A DNA stretch of 64,000 nucleotides from contig OY282375.1 of NCBI GenBank assembly GCA_958295825.1, positions 4,015,489 to 4,079,488 on the forward strand, given 5' to 3'. This DNA comes from an uncultured Candidatus Entotheonella sp. GTDB taxonomy: Bacteria > Tectomicrobia > Entotheonellia > Entotheonellales > Entotheonellaceae. Under the pieces are notes generated by a model that saw only the letters and a list, made by a program, of their open reading frames with translations, made no database searches and was not told the origin of the DNA. Both the position numbers and the translations under genes were made by a program. Shown here one piece after another: positions 38,006 to 45,544 of the stretch; the stretch's first letter is position 1; each line of letters begins with the position of its first letter.

Positions 38006-38989
38006 ATGCCAGTTGAAGCACCCTCGGCGGAAAAGCTCCTCGACATGTATGCGCGTATGTGGCGCATACGCCTGTTTGAGGAGCAAGCGGAATACCAGTC
38101 CAGCCAAGGTAAGGTGATGGGAGCCCTGCATACCTATATTGGTGAAGAAGGCGTGGCGGTGCCCATCTGCGCGCACTTGCAGGACACGGATTACATCACC
38201 AGCACCCACCGCGGCCACGGCCACTGCATTGCCAAGGGCGCCGATATCAGTCGCATGATGGCCGAGCTCTTTGGCCGTTCCACCGGTTACTGCAAGGGTA
38301 AGGGTGGTTCCATGCACATCGCCGATTTCAAGGTCGGTATGCTGGGGGCGAACGGCATCGTGGCCGGTGGATTCGGGCTCGCCACCGGCGCCGGTCTAGC
38401 GGCCCAGTTGCGCGGCAGTGGGCAGGTGGCGGTATGCTTTTTCGGCGACGGGGCGGCCAATCGTGGCCCGTTTCACGAAAACATCAACATCGGCGCCGTA
38501 TGGAAGCTACCGGTGGTGTACGTGTGCGAGAACAACCAGTTCGCGCAATGGACGCCGCAGAAGGACGTGACGCTGGTGACCGACATCGCCAACATGTCGC
38601 CGGCTTACGGTATCCCGGGCGTGCAGGTGGACGGCATGGACCCCCTGGCCGTGTACGAGGCGGCCGGCGAAGCGATTGAGCGCGCACGCCGGGGCGAAGG
38701 GCCGACCCTGCTGGAGTGCAAGACCTACCGCTTTCACGGTCACAACTTCGGCGATCCGCAGCAGTACCGCACGCGAGAGGAAATTGCCGAGTGGTCCGAC
38801 AACCGCGACCCCATCAAGCAACTGGCGGCGCACATGCGCGACGCCGGCCTCCTGAGTGACGAGCAGGACGCCGACATCCAGAATACGGTGCAGGAAGAGA
38901 TCACCGCAGCGGTGCGCTTTGCCGAGAGCAGCCCGTATCCAACGCCGGACGAACTGTACAAAGACGTCTATTCCTACGATATCGGTTGA
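38006..38989 (+). CDS. pdhA: 2-oxoacid (pyruvate/acetoin-type) dehydrogenase E1 alpha subunit
   Basis: TPP-binding E1 alpha, 327 aa, decarboxylating a 2-oxo acid or acetoin and transferring the acyl unit to E2. THRGHGHCIAKG, YCKGKGGSMHIAD and the TPP motif from CFFGDGAANRG to CENNQFA are present. ATG 38006 follows GGAGG by 8 bases. First gene of an E1alpha-E1beta-E2 operon. Substrate (pyruvate, acetoin or branched-chain 2-oxo acid) cannot be fixed from sequence; no E3 gene is nearby. Confidence 0.92.
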   Translation: MPVEAPSAEKLLDMYARMWRIRLFEEQAEYQSSQGKVMGALHTYIGEEGVAVPICAHLQDTDYITSTHRGHGHCIAKGADISRMMAELFGRSTGYCKGKGGSMHIADFKVGMLGANGIVAGGFGLATGAGLAAQLRGSGQVAVCFFGDGAANRGPFHENINIGAVWKLPVVYVCENNQFAQWTPQKDVTLVTDIANMSPAYGIPGVQVDGMDPLAVYEAAGEAIERARRGEGPTLLECKTYRFHGHNFGDPQQYRTREEIAEWSDNRDPIKQLAAHMRDAGLLSDEQDADIQNTVQEEITAAVRFAESSPYPTPDELYKDVYSYDIG

Positions 38990-39032
38990 GACATCCGGCC
39001 TGTTGGTCGGGACCTGGAAGGGGAGCAAGCTG

Positions 39033-40004
39033 ATGCCGAAAAAGAGTATGCGCGACGCGTTGCGCGAGGCACTCCACGAAGAAATGGAGCGGGATGACAG
39101 CATTATCGTGCTGGGTGAGGACGTGATTGCACACGGCGGTCCGTACGCCGTGACGCGGGGTATTGACGAGAAATTTCCCGGCCGCATTCGCCAGACGCCG
39201 ATTTCCGAGGCGGGCATTGTCGGCACTGCCCTCGGCGCGGCGCTGTGCGGCATGCGCCCGGTGGCGGAAGTCATGTACGTCGATTTTGCCACCTGCGCCA
39301 TGGACGAGGTGGTGAATCAGATGGCCAAGGTGCGCTACATGTTTGGCGGGCAGACCGACGTGCCCGTGGTGCTGCGTTTGCCGTCGGGCTCGGCGCGCTT
39401 GCTGGCGGCCCAGCACTCGCAGTGCCTGGAGGCGTGGTTCCTGCATGTGCCCGGCCTGCAGGTGGTGGTGCCGTCGACGGCGTACGATGCCAAGGGTCTA
39501 CTGAAGACCGCCCTGCGCGGTAAAGACCCGGTACTGTTCATGGAGTACAAGCGGTTGTACACCAACGAGAGCGAGGTGCCGGATGAGGATTACGCGATAC
39601 CGTTCGGGCAGGCGGACGTAAAGCGGGAAGGACGCGACGTGACCATCGTGGCCACCGGCCCCATGGTGCCGAAGGCGCTGGAGGCGGCCGATCTTCTGGC
39701 ACCGGAAGGCATCGATGTCGAGGTGGTGGATACCCGCACGCTGGTGCCGTTTGACAAGGCAGCGGTGTTCGCTTCGGTCGAAAAGACCAACCGGGTGATC
39801 GTGACCGACGAGGAGGTGAAGCGTGGCGGCACCAGTGCCGAGATCGCCTCGCTGATTGCCGAGGAGTGTTTCGACGCTCTGGATGCGCCGGTGAAGCGCT
39901 TGGCGGCGGCGGAAGTGCCGATGCCGTTCAGCCCGGAACTGGAAAAGCTGGTAGTGCCTAAGACCGAACATCTGGTCGCCGCGACCCGCGAACTCGTCGG
40001 TTAG
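39033..40004 (+). CDS. pdhB: 2-oxoacid dehydrogenase E1 beta subunit
   Basis: E1 beta partner, 323 aa. MRDALREALHEEMERDDSII, VLGEDVIAHGGPYAVTRG, TPISEAGIVGTALGAAL and a C-terminal transketolase domain (VEVVDTRTLVPFD, VIVTDEEVKRGG). ATG 39033 with AAGGGGAG upstream; the upstream ORF extension lies inside pdhA and is out of frame. Starts 43 bases after pdhA. Confidence 0.94.
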   Translation: MPKKSMRDALREALHEEMERDDSIIVLGEDVIAHGGPYAVTRGIDEKFPGRIRQTPISEAGIVGTALGAALCGMRPVAEVMYVDFATCAMDEVVNQMAKVRYMFGGQTDVPVVLRLPSGSARLLAAQHSQCLEAWFLHVPGLQVVVPSTAYDAKGLLKTALRGKDPVLFMEYKRLYTNESEVPDEDYAIPFGQADVKREGRDVTIVATGPMVPKALEAADLLAPEGIDVEVVDTRTLVPFDKAAVFASVEKTNRVIVTDEEVKRGGTSAEIASLIAEECFDALDAPVKRLAAAEVPMPFSPELEKLVVPKTEHLVAATRELVG

Positions 40005-40017
40005 AGGAGACGGGTGG

Positions 40018-41385
40018 ATGGCCATCACATTCGGTATGCCCAGCCTCGGGCATACGATGGAAAAAGGCAAGATCATCGAGTGGCTGAAGCAGGAAGGCGA
40101 CGCCGTCGCCAAGGGCGAGCCGCTGGTGGTGATTGAAACCGATAAGGTAATCACCGAGGTCGAGTCGCCTGCCGACGGCGTGGTATTGAAGATCGCTGTC
40201 GCCGCTGAGGAAGAACGGCCGATCGGCTCGCCGCTGGTGCTGCTGGGTTCGGCTGACGAACAGCTCAGTGAGGCTGATATTCAGCAGTTGCTCGGTGATG
40301 ATACTGCAGCGGCGCCGGCTGCTCCACCAGTTCCGGCGCCTGCACCCACTCCGGCTGCACCGCCTCGGGCCGCAGCGGCCGGCGAGCGGGTGAAAATATC
40401 CCCGATCGCCCGCAAGCTGTGCGACGAGTTGGGTATCGACCCGGCGACCGTAACCGGCACTGGGCCGGGCGGGCGCATCACCCGTGAGGACGTTGAGAAA
40501 GCTGTGCAGGCCGCCCCGGCGCCAGCCGCCGCCGAGCGCGTCAAGATTTCCCCGGTGGCGCGCAAGTTGTGCGAAGAGATGGGCGTCGATCCGGTCAGTG
40601 TGACGGGTACTGGACCGGGCGGCAGGATTACCCGTGACGATGTGCTGAGGGCCGCCGAAGCGGCAAAAGTGCCGTCTGCTCCGGCCGCCGCTGGCAGTAC
40701 CGTGCCGTTGCGCGGCATGCGTGGGCGCGTTGCCGAGCGCATGTTCCAGAGCTGGAACACCATCCCACGGGTCACCGAGGTCATGCTCGTCGACATGAAT
40801 GCCACGGTGAGTTTCCGCCAGGCCATGTTGGCGCAGTGGGAACAGCAATACGGCGTGCGCATTTCGCTGAACGACCTGATTACCAAGGCGGTTGCCGAGG
40901 CCCTACGCCGTCATCCCAGGCTGAACGCCACCCTCGTGGCCCAAGAAGTACAACTGCACGAGAATGTCAACGTCGGTGTCGCCGTCAACCTCGACGAGGG
41001 GCTCATCGTGCCGGTGATTGCCGACGCCGACCGCAAGGACCTCGGTCAGATCGCCCGCGAAAGCCGCGAGTTGGCCGAGAAGGCTCGTGCCGTACCGATG
41101 CGCCTGTCGCCCGACGAGGTCAGCAACGGCACCTTCACCATTACCAATCTGGGCACCACCGGCATCGATCTCTTCACGCCCATCATCAATCCGCCGCAGA
41201 TCGCCATTCTGGGGGTGGGCATGGTGCAACGCCGGCCCGTGGTCGTTGGGGACGCCTTGGCGATTCGCCCCTCGGTGTACCTCTGTTTGGTGTTCGACCA
41301 TCGCGCCGTGGACGGCGTGCCGGCGGCCAATTTCCTGCAAGAACTGCAACGTCTGTTCGAAAAACCCCAGGAATTCGTACTCTGA
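40018..41385 (+). CDS. pdhC: 2-oxoacid dehydrogenase E2 with two tandem E3-binding domains
   Basis: Dihydrolipoamide acyltransferase core, 455 aa. One lipoyl domain (lipoyl Lys43 in IETDKVITEV), an Ala/Pro linker, then two peripheral subunit-binding domains in tandem: residues 124-163 and 174-213, both with RVKISPxARKLC, GTGPGGRITR and DDV/EDV. The catalytic domain ends FDHRAVDG (His428, Asp432). E2 proteins usually have one such domain; two could double E3 (or E1) docking. 13 bases after pdhB. Confidence 0.94.
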   Translation: MAITFGMPSLGHTMEKGKIIEWLKQEGDAVAKGEPLVVIETDKVITEVESPADGVVLKIAVAAEEERPIGSPLVLLGSADEQLSEADIQQLLGDDTAAAPAAPPVPAPAPTPAAPPRAAAAGERVKISPIARKLCDELGIDPATVTGTGPGGRITREDVEKAVQAAPAPAAAERVKISPVARKLCEEMGVDPVSVTGTGPGGRITRDDVLRAAEAAKVPSAPAAAGSTVPLRGMRGRVAERMFQSWNTIPRVTEVMLVDMNATVSFRQAMLAQWEQQYGVRISLNDLITKAVAEALRRHPRLNATLVAQEVQLHENVNVGVAVNLDEGLIVPVIADADRKDLGQIARESRELAEKARAVPMRLSPDEVSNGTFTITNLGTTGIDLFTPIINPPQIAILGVGMVQRRPVVVGDALAIRPSVYLCLVFDHRAVDGVPAANFLQELQRLFEKPQEFVL

Positions 41386-41418
41386 GTCGGCGGCGGGGGC
41401 TCGTATAACCGAGTCCCT

Positions 41419-42501
41419 TCAGCCGGCGTTCCCCTGTATGCGCTCGTAATCGCGCACAGCCTCCAGCACCTTATGGTTGGCCTTGGGGAGCGGGTAGGCG
41501 CCGATGTCTTGCAGACTCACCCAGCGCACCTCATCGCTTGTCAGCGCCTTGGCCTTGCCGCTGCGCCATTCGCAGCGATAGGCAGTCAAGGTGATTTTGA
41601 AGTGGGTGTAGCCGTGCTCGACCCGGCAATACGGGAAGCCGACACGGATGCGCAGGCTGGTCTCCGCTTGGACTTCGCGGCGCAGCGTCGTGGCGGGGGT
41701 TTCGCCAGGTTTTGACTTGCCGCCCGGAAACACCCACAGCCCGCCGAGCATTTGGTCCTGCCGCCGACGGGCCAGTAGAAATTTGCCGTCCTTCCAGACA
41801 ATCCCGGCCACGATCTGGTAATGCGGCACCGGCTTGCGGGCGCTTTTCACCGGTAACTCGGCGGTGCGGCCGGTTTGGAAGGCCACGCAGTCCGCCTGTA
41901 GCGGACAGGCGTTGCAACGTGGCGCCTGCGGGCGGCAAACCAGCGCGCCGACTTCCATCATTGCCTGATTGAACGCCGCCGGCGACGCTGCGGCGATGAA
42001 AGGCGTCAAGCGGGTCTGCAACTCGGTGCGCAGGCGAGGCTGGCGGATATCGGTCGCGATGCCCCAAAACCGGCAGAATACCCGCAGGACGTTGCCGTCG
42101 ACCACTGGCACCGGATACCCGAACGCGATGCTGACAACGGCTGCTGTCGTGTAGGGGCCGAAACCAGGCAGGCGGCGCAGCGCCTCGACATCTTCGGGCA
42201 GTTTCCCACCGTACTGCGCCACAAGCAGTTGGGCGGTCTTGTGAAGGTTGCGGGCGCGCGAGTAATAACCCAGCCCCTCCCACAGCTTAAGCACCGCTTG
42301 CTGGTCCGCTGCCGCCAGGGTCGGCACGTCCGGGAATGCGCGGACGAAGCGTTTGAAATAGGGGATGACGGTATCGACCTGGGTTTGCTGCAGCATCACC
42401 TCGCTGAGCCATACGTAGTAAGGCCGGCAGGCGTCCCGCCATGGCAGGCGGCGCTGGTGTCGCTCGAACCAGGCGAGCAACCGTGTCACCCAATCCGTCA
42501 T
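41419..42501 (-). CDS. mutY: Adenine DNA glycosylase MutY
   Basis: Removes A mispaired with 8-oxoguanine, 360 aa. LPWRDACRPYYVWLSEVMLQQTQV contains the catalytic Glu region, LPGFGPYTTAAV the helix-hairpin-helix, VPVVDGNVLRV the catalytic Asp, and C-x6-C-x2-C-x5-C (CRPQAPRCNACPLQADC) the [4Fe-4S] site. A C-terminal NUDIX-like 8-oxoG recognition domain (WVFPGGKSKPGE) follows. ATG 42501 preferred; TTG 42510 is possible. Converges on the E2 gene. Confidence 0.95.
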   Translation of the reverse strand: MTDWVTRLLAWFERHQRRLPWRDACRPYYVWLSEVMLQQTQVDTVIPYFKRFVRAFPDVPTLAAADQQAVLKLWEGLGYYSRARNLHKTAQLLVAQYGGKLPEDVEALRRLPGFGPYTTAAVVSIAFGYPVPVVDGNVLRVFCRFWGIATDIRQPRLRTELQTRLTPFIAAASPAAFNQAMMEVGALVCRPQAPRCNACPLQADCVAFQTGRTAELPVKSARKPVPHYQIVAGIVWKDGKFLLARRRQDQMLGGLWVFPGGKSKPGETPATTLRREVQAETSLRIRVGFPYCRVEHGYTHFKITLTAYRCEWRSGKAKALTSDEVRWVSLQDIGAYPLPKANHKVLEAVRDYERIQGNAG

Positions 42502-42581
42502 GGCGCTCAATTCCTGAATGTCCCGGCACGGTCCTCAAAGGCAGGGACTTCGCACAAAAAGTCGGGAATCTGCACAGGGAG

Positions 42582-42893
42582 TCAGTCGTGTTTCACGCCG
42601 TTGCGGGCAGGAGTCCGTCTATGTTGGGGTGAGCTTGTGGCAGGCTCAGGGCGAGGTGTGTCCGCGGCCTGAATTTGTTCCCGGATGACGTCAATTTGCC
42701 CCTCGTTCCTTGAGACGAACTCGCTGATGTTGACGGTGAGCCTGCGGAGTTCGGAGACTCCCTCGGTGAGGCGATCAATGCGCTTGTCCATAGCGTCAAA
42801 ACGCTGGCTGATGAGTTCGTCTTGGGCGTCCAGGCGTTGAGCGACGATGGTGGCGATGGTGATGTCGCTGTGTTTCTCGCTCCAGTTGGGCAT
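42582..42893 (-). CDS. Small coiled-coil protein of unknown function
   Basis: 103 aa; residues about 18-75 show heptad-like spacing (VAQRLDAQDELISQRFDAMD, IDRLTEGVSELRRLTVN) and the C-terminus is Pro/Arg-rich. GGAGG lies 9 bases before ATG 42893. Same strand as mutY, 80 bases upstream of it. Looks like short hypothetical proteins with repeated D-x-R-x-D coiled coils; no function inferred. Confidence 0.6.
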   Translation of the reverse strand: MPNWSEKHSDITIATIVAQRLDAQDELISQRFDAMDKRIDRLTEGVSELRRLTVNISEFVSRNEGQIDVIREQIQAADTPRPEPATSSPQHRRTPARNGVKHD

Positions 42894-43060
42894 GGAACGG
42901 GGCCTCCAGGTTCGGTCACAGGATTAGGATGGAGTGTATCACAGTTGGACTGGGGCGGAGAACGCCAACGTCTCAAACTCCAACATAGGGCACAGAGCCC
43001 CTGCTATACTGGTCGCATTCGATCGGTAGATCAACACGTTACGGAGAGAAAGGGACGGAC

Positions 43061-44131
43061 ATGCCACGCTTTAACCCGGCCGATCTGAGGACAGTCGGCT
43101 ACACGCTTTTCGCCGCCCTCGGATGCCGGCCCGAGGACGCCCAGGCGGTCGTTGACCACTTGGTCGAGTCTAACCTGTTCGGCCACGACTCGCACGGCGC
43201 CATTCGGTTTTACGAGTACGCTCAGGCGATCCGCGAGGGGCGCTTTCAGCCGCAGGCGGTGCCCAAGGTGGTGCGCGACAAGCCGTGCCTGGCGGTGGTT
43301 GACGCCGGCGGCGCCATGGGGCAGGTGGGCGCCACCTTTGCCACGCGGCTGGCCATCGACAAGGCCCGGCAACACGGCGTCGGGGCGGTGTCGCTGCGCA
43401 ACACCAGCCACATCGGCCGGGTCGGCGCGTACCCGCTCATGGTGGCGCGCGAGGGGCTGATCGGGCAGATTTTCGTCAACGCCGGGCACATGGGCCATCA
43501 GGCCGCCCCGTTTGGCGGTATCGACGGCAGGCTGAGCACCAACCCCATCGCCTTTGCCGCCCCGCGGCGCGCCGCCGAGCCGCTGCTCGTGGACATGACG
43601 ACGTCGGTGGTTGCCGAGGGCAAAATCCGCGTGGCGTTGAACAAGGGCGATCAGGTACCCGAGGGCTGGATCATTGACTCGCAGGGTAATCCCACCACCG
43701 ATCCGAAGGATTTCAAGGGCGACCCGCCGGGGGCCATGCTGCCGATGGGCGGCGTCGTGGCCCACAAGGGCTACGCCTTGAGTCTCATGGTCGAGATTCT
43801 CGGCGGCGCCTTGAGCGGCCTGGGGTGCGCCAGCGGCGCGCCCGTCATGACCAGCAACGGCGTGTTCCTGCAGGTCTACGATATCGAGCATTTTGTCGAC
43901 ATGGAGGATTACTACCGGGAGGTGGAGTTGCTGATCTCGCACGTCAAATCAAGCCGCCCGGCGCCGGGCTTTAGCGAGATCATGCTGCCGGGTGAGCCGG
44001 AATTCCGTAGCGCCGAGCGGCGCTCGCGCGACGGCATCGAGGTGGACGACACTACCTGGTCGCGTATCCGCAAGGAGGCCGAAGCGGTCAACGTGGATGT
44101 GGGCCAGTGGGAGGCCCTGCTGACCGCCTAG
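43061..44131 (+). CDS. Malate/L-lactate/ureidoglycolate dehydrogenase family (Ldh2)
   Basis: NAD(P)-dependent 2-hydroxyacid dehydrogenase of the Ldh_2 fold, 356 aa. Features: ESNLFGHDSHGAIRF (active-site His-x-x-His-G), VSLRNTSHIGRVGAYP, STNPIAFAAP, LVDMTTSVVAEGKIR and AHKGYALSLMVEIL. GGAGAGAAAGG precedes ATG 43061, and TGCTATACT at 43002-43010 may be its extended -10. Substrate (malate, sulfolactate, ureidoglycolate) unknown. Divergent from the coiled-coil gene. Confidence 0.88.
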   Translation: MPRFNPADLRTVGYTLFAALGCRPEDAQAVVDHLVESNLFGHDSHGAIRFYEYAQAIREGRFQPQAVPKVVRDKPCLAVVDAGGAMGQVGATFATRLAIDKARQHGVGAVSLRNTSHIGRVGAYPLMVAREGLIGQIFVNAGHMGHQAAPFGGIDGRLSTNPIAFAAPRRAAEPLLVDMTTSVVAEGKIRVALNKGDQVPEGWIIDSQGNPTTDPKDFKGDPPGAMLPMGGVVAHKGYALSLMVEILGGALSGLGCASGAPVMTSNGVFLQVYDIEHFVDMEDYYREVELLISHVKSSRPAPGFSEIMLPGEPEFRSAERRSRDGIEVDDTTWSRIRKEAEAVNVDVGQWEALLTA

Positions 44132-44156
44132 GAGCCGGAATAGGGGGCCAGCGTGC

Positions 44157-45383
44157 TCAGCTTGGCAGCGGCGCGGCCACGGCCCGTTGCGCCAGCGGCT
44201 GCGGATACCAGTGATCCTCGTAATCGCTCCACAGGCCGCGTAGGTGCGGCATGACGTCCTGGGCAAAGCGCTGGGTGTTTTCGCGCGTCAGTTCGTCGCC
44301 CATGTTGCCGATCTGGCACAGCAGCATGGCATTGCCGACGCGCATGTTGGTGAACGCCTCGCGCAGGGTGTCGCGCACAGTGGCGGCGCTGCCGGCCACC
44401 ACGTAGCCGTGCTCAATGAAGTCCTTCCATTTCAACTGCTGGCGTGCCGCCGAGGCGATGCCGCCGACCTGCGGCGTGAATCCCGCCCGCATGGTGGCCA
44501 TGGTGCGGTAGCCCGGCGCGTCCGCGAAACCGGGATGGACGTGCAGGCAGCGGTTGAAGAAGTAATCGATGTGCGGTGCGTACAGTCGCTCGGCTTCCTG
44601 GTCGCTGTCGGCCACGCAGACGATTTGCGCGTAGCCGGCGCGGTAGGGGTTGTCGTCTTTGCCGAGTGCTGCGGCCCTCTCCCAATAGCCGTCCATCACC
44701 TTCTGCGCCCGCTTGTAGCCGTAATAGCTGAGGTTGGAGTAGTTGTAATCGTGCTCTAGGCAGAAGTCCCAGGTTTCGACACTGCCGCCGCCGGGAATCC
44801 AGATAGGCGGGTGCGGTTGCTGCAAAGGCCGCGGCCAGATGTTCACATAGCGCAACTGGGTGTACTTGCCGTTGAAGCTGAACGGTTCCGGGCGCGACCA
44901 CGCCTGGATGATCAGCCGGTGCGCCTCGTCGTACTTGTCGCGCAGCGTGGCGGGCGGCTCACCGTAGCAAAAATTGGTGTCCATTGACGTGCCGACCGGG
45001 AACCCGGCGACCAGCCTGCCACCGCTCATCACGTCGAGCATGGCGAACTCCTCGGCCACGCGAATCGGCGGGTTGTACAGGGCGATGCTGTTGCCCATCA
45101 CCACCAGCGCCGCCTTCGTCGTGCGGCGCGTCAACGCCGCCCCCATGATGTTGGGCGAAGGCATGAGGCCGTAGGCGTTCTGGTGATGCTCGTTCACGCA
45201 GATGCCGTCGAATCCGAGACCGTCGGCGAACTCCAGTTGATCCAGATATTGGTGGTACAGATGGTGACCCCGTTCGGGATCGAACAGCGCACTCGGCACG
45301 TCCACCCACACACTGCGGTACTTGTCCTTGAAATCATCCGGCAAATCCGGGTAGGGCATTAAATGGAACCAGTGAAAACGCAT
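44157..45383 (-). CDS. LLM-class flavin-dependent monooxygenase family protein
   Basis: Bacterial-luciferase-like protein, 408 aa, related to the larger FMN group. FADGLGFDGICVNEHHQNAY, SGGRLVAGFPVGTSMD and PHPPIWIPGGGSVETWDF are family motifs. Start at ATG 45383 (MRFHWFHLMPYPDLPDDF) with GAGAGAGA upstream; the ORF extends 35 codons further without support. It lies convergent with the Ldh2 gene and divergent from the CoA-transferase. Substrate unknown. Confidence 0.85.
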   Translation of the reverse strand: MRFHWFHLMPYPDLPDDFKDKYRSVWVDVPSALFDPERGHHLYHQYLDQLEFADGLGFDGICVNEHHQNAYGLMPSPNIMGAALTRRTTKAALVVMGNSIALYNPPIRVAEEFAMLDVMSGGRLVAGFPVGTSMDTNFCYGEPPATLRDKYDEAHRLIIQAWSRPEPFSFNGKYTQLRYVNIWPRPLQQPHPPIWIPGGGSVETWDFCLEHDYNYSNLSYYGYKRAQKVMDGYWERAAALGKDDNPYRAGYAQIVCVADSDQEAERLYAPHIDYFFNRCLHVHPGFADAPGYRTMATMRAGFTPQVGGIASAARQQLKWKDFIEHGYVVAGSAATVRDTLREAFTNMRVGNAMLLCQIGNMGDELTRENTQRFAQDVMPHLRGLWSDYEDHWYPQPLAQRAVAAPLPS

Positions 45384-45544
45384 GAACGGTCTCTCTCTGT
45401 TAAGGTTATTGCAGCGGACTCGCGTGCCCGTTTGGCGCTCCAAGGTGGAGACGACCCCCATCCTACCAGAGAATAGGGAATGAGACACAAGTGCGTGAAG
45501 CTTCGCTGGACAACCGTAACGTTCTTATCTCTGGAGCCATCATC

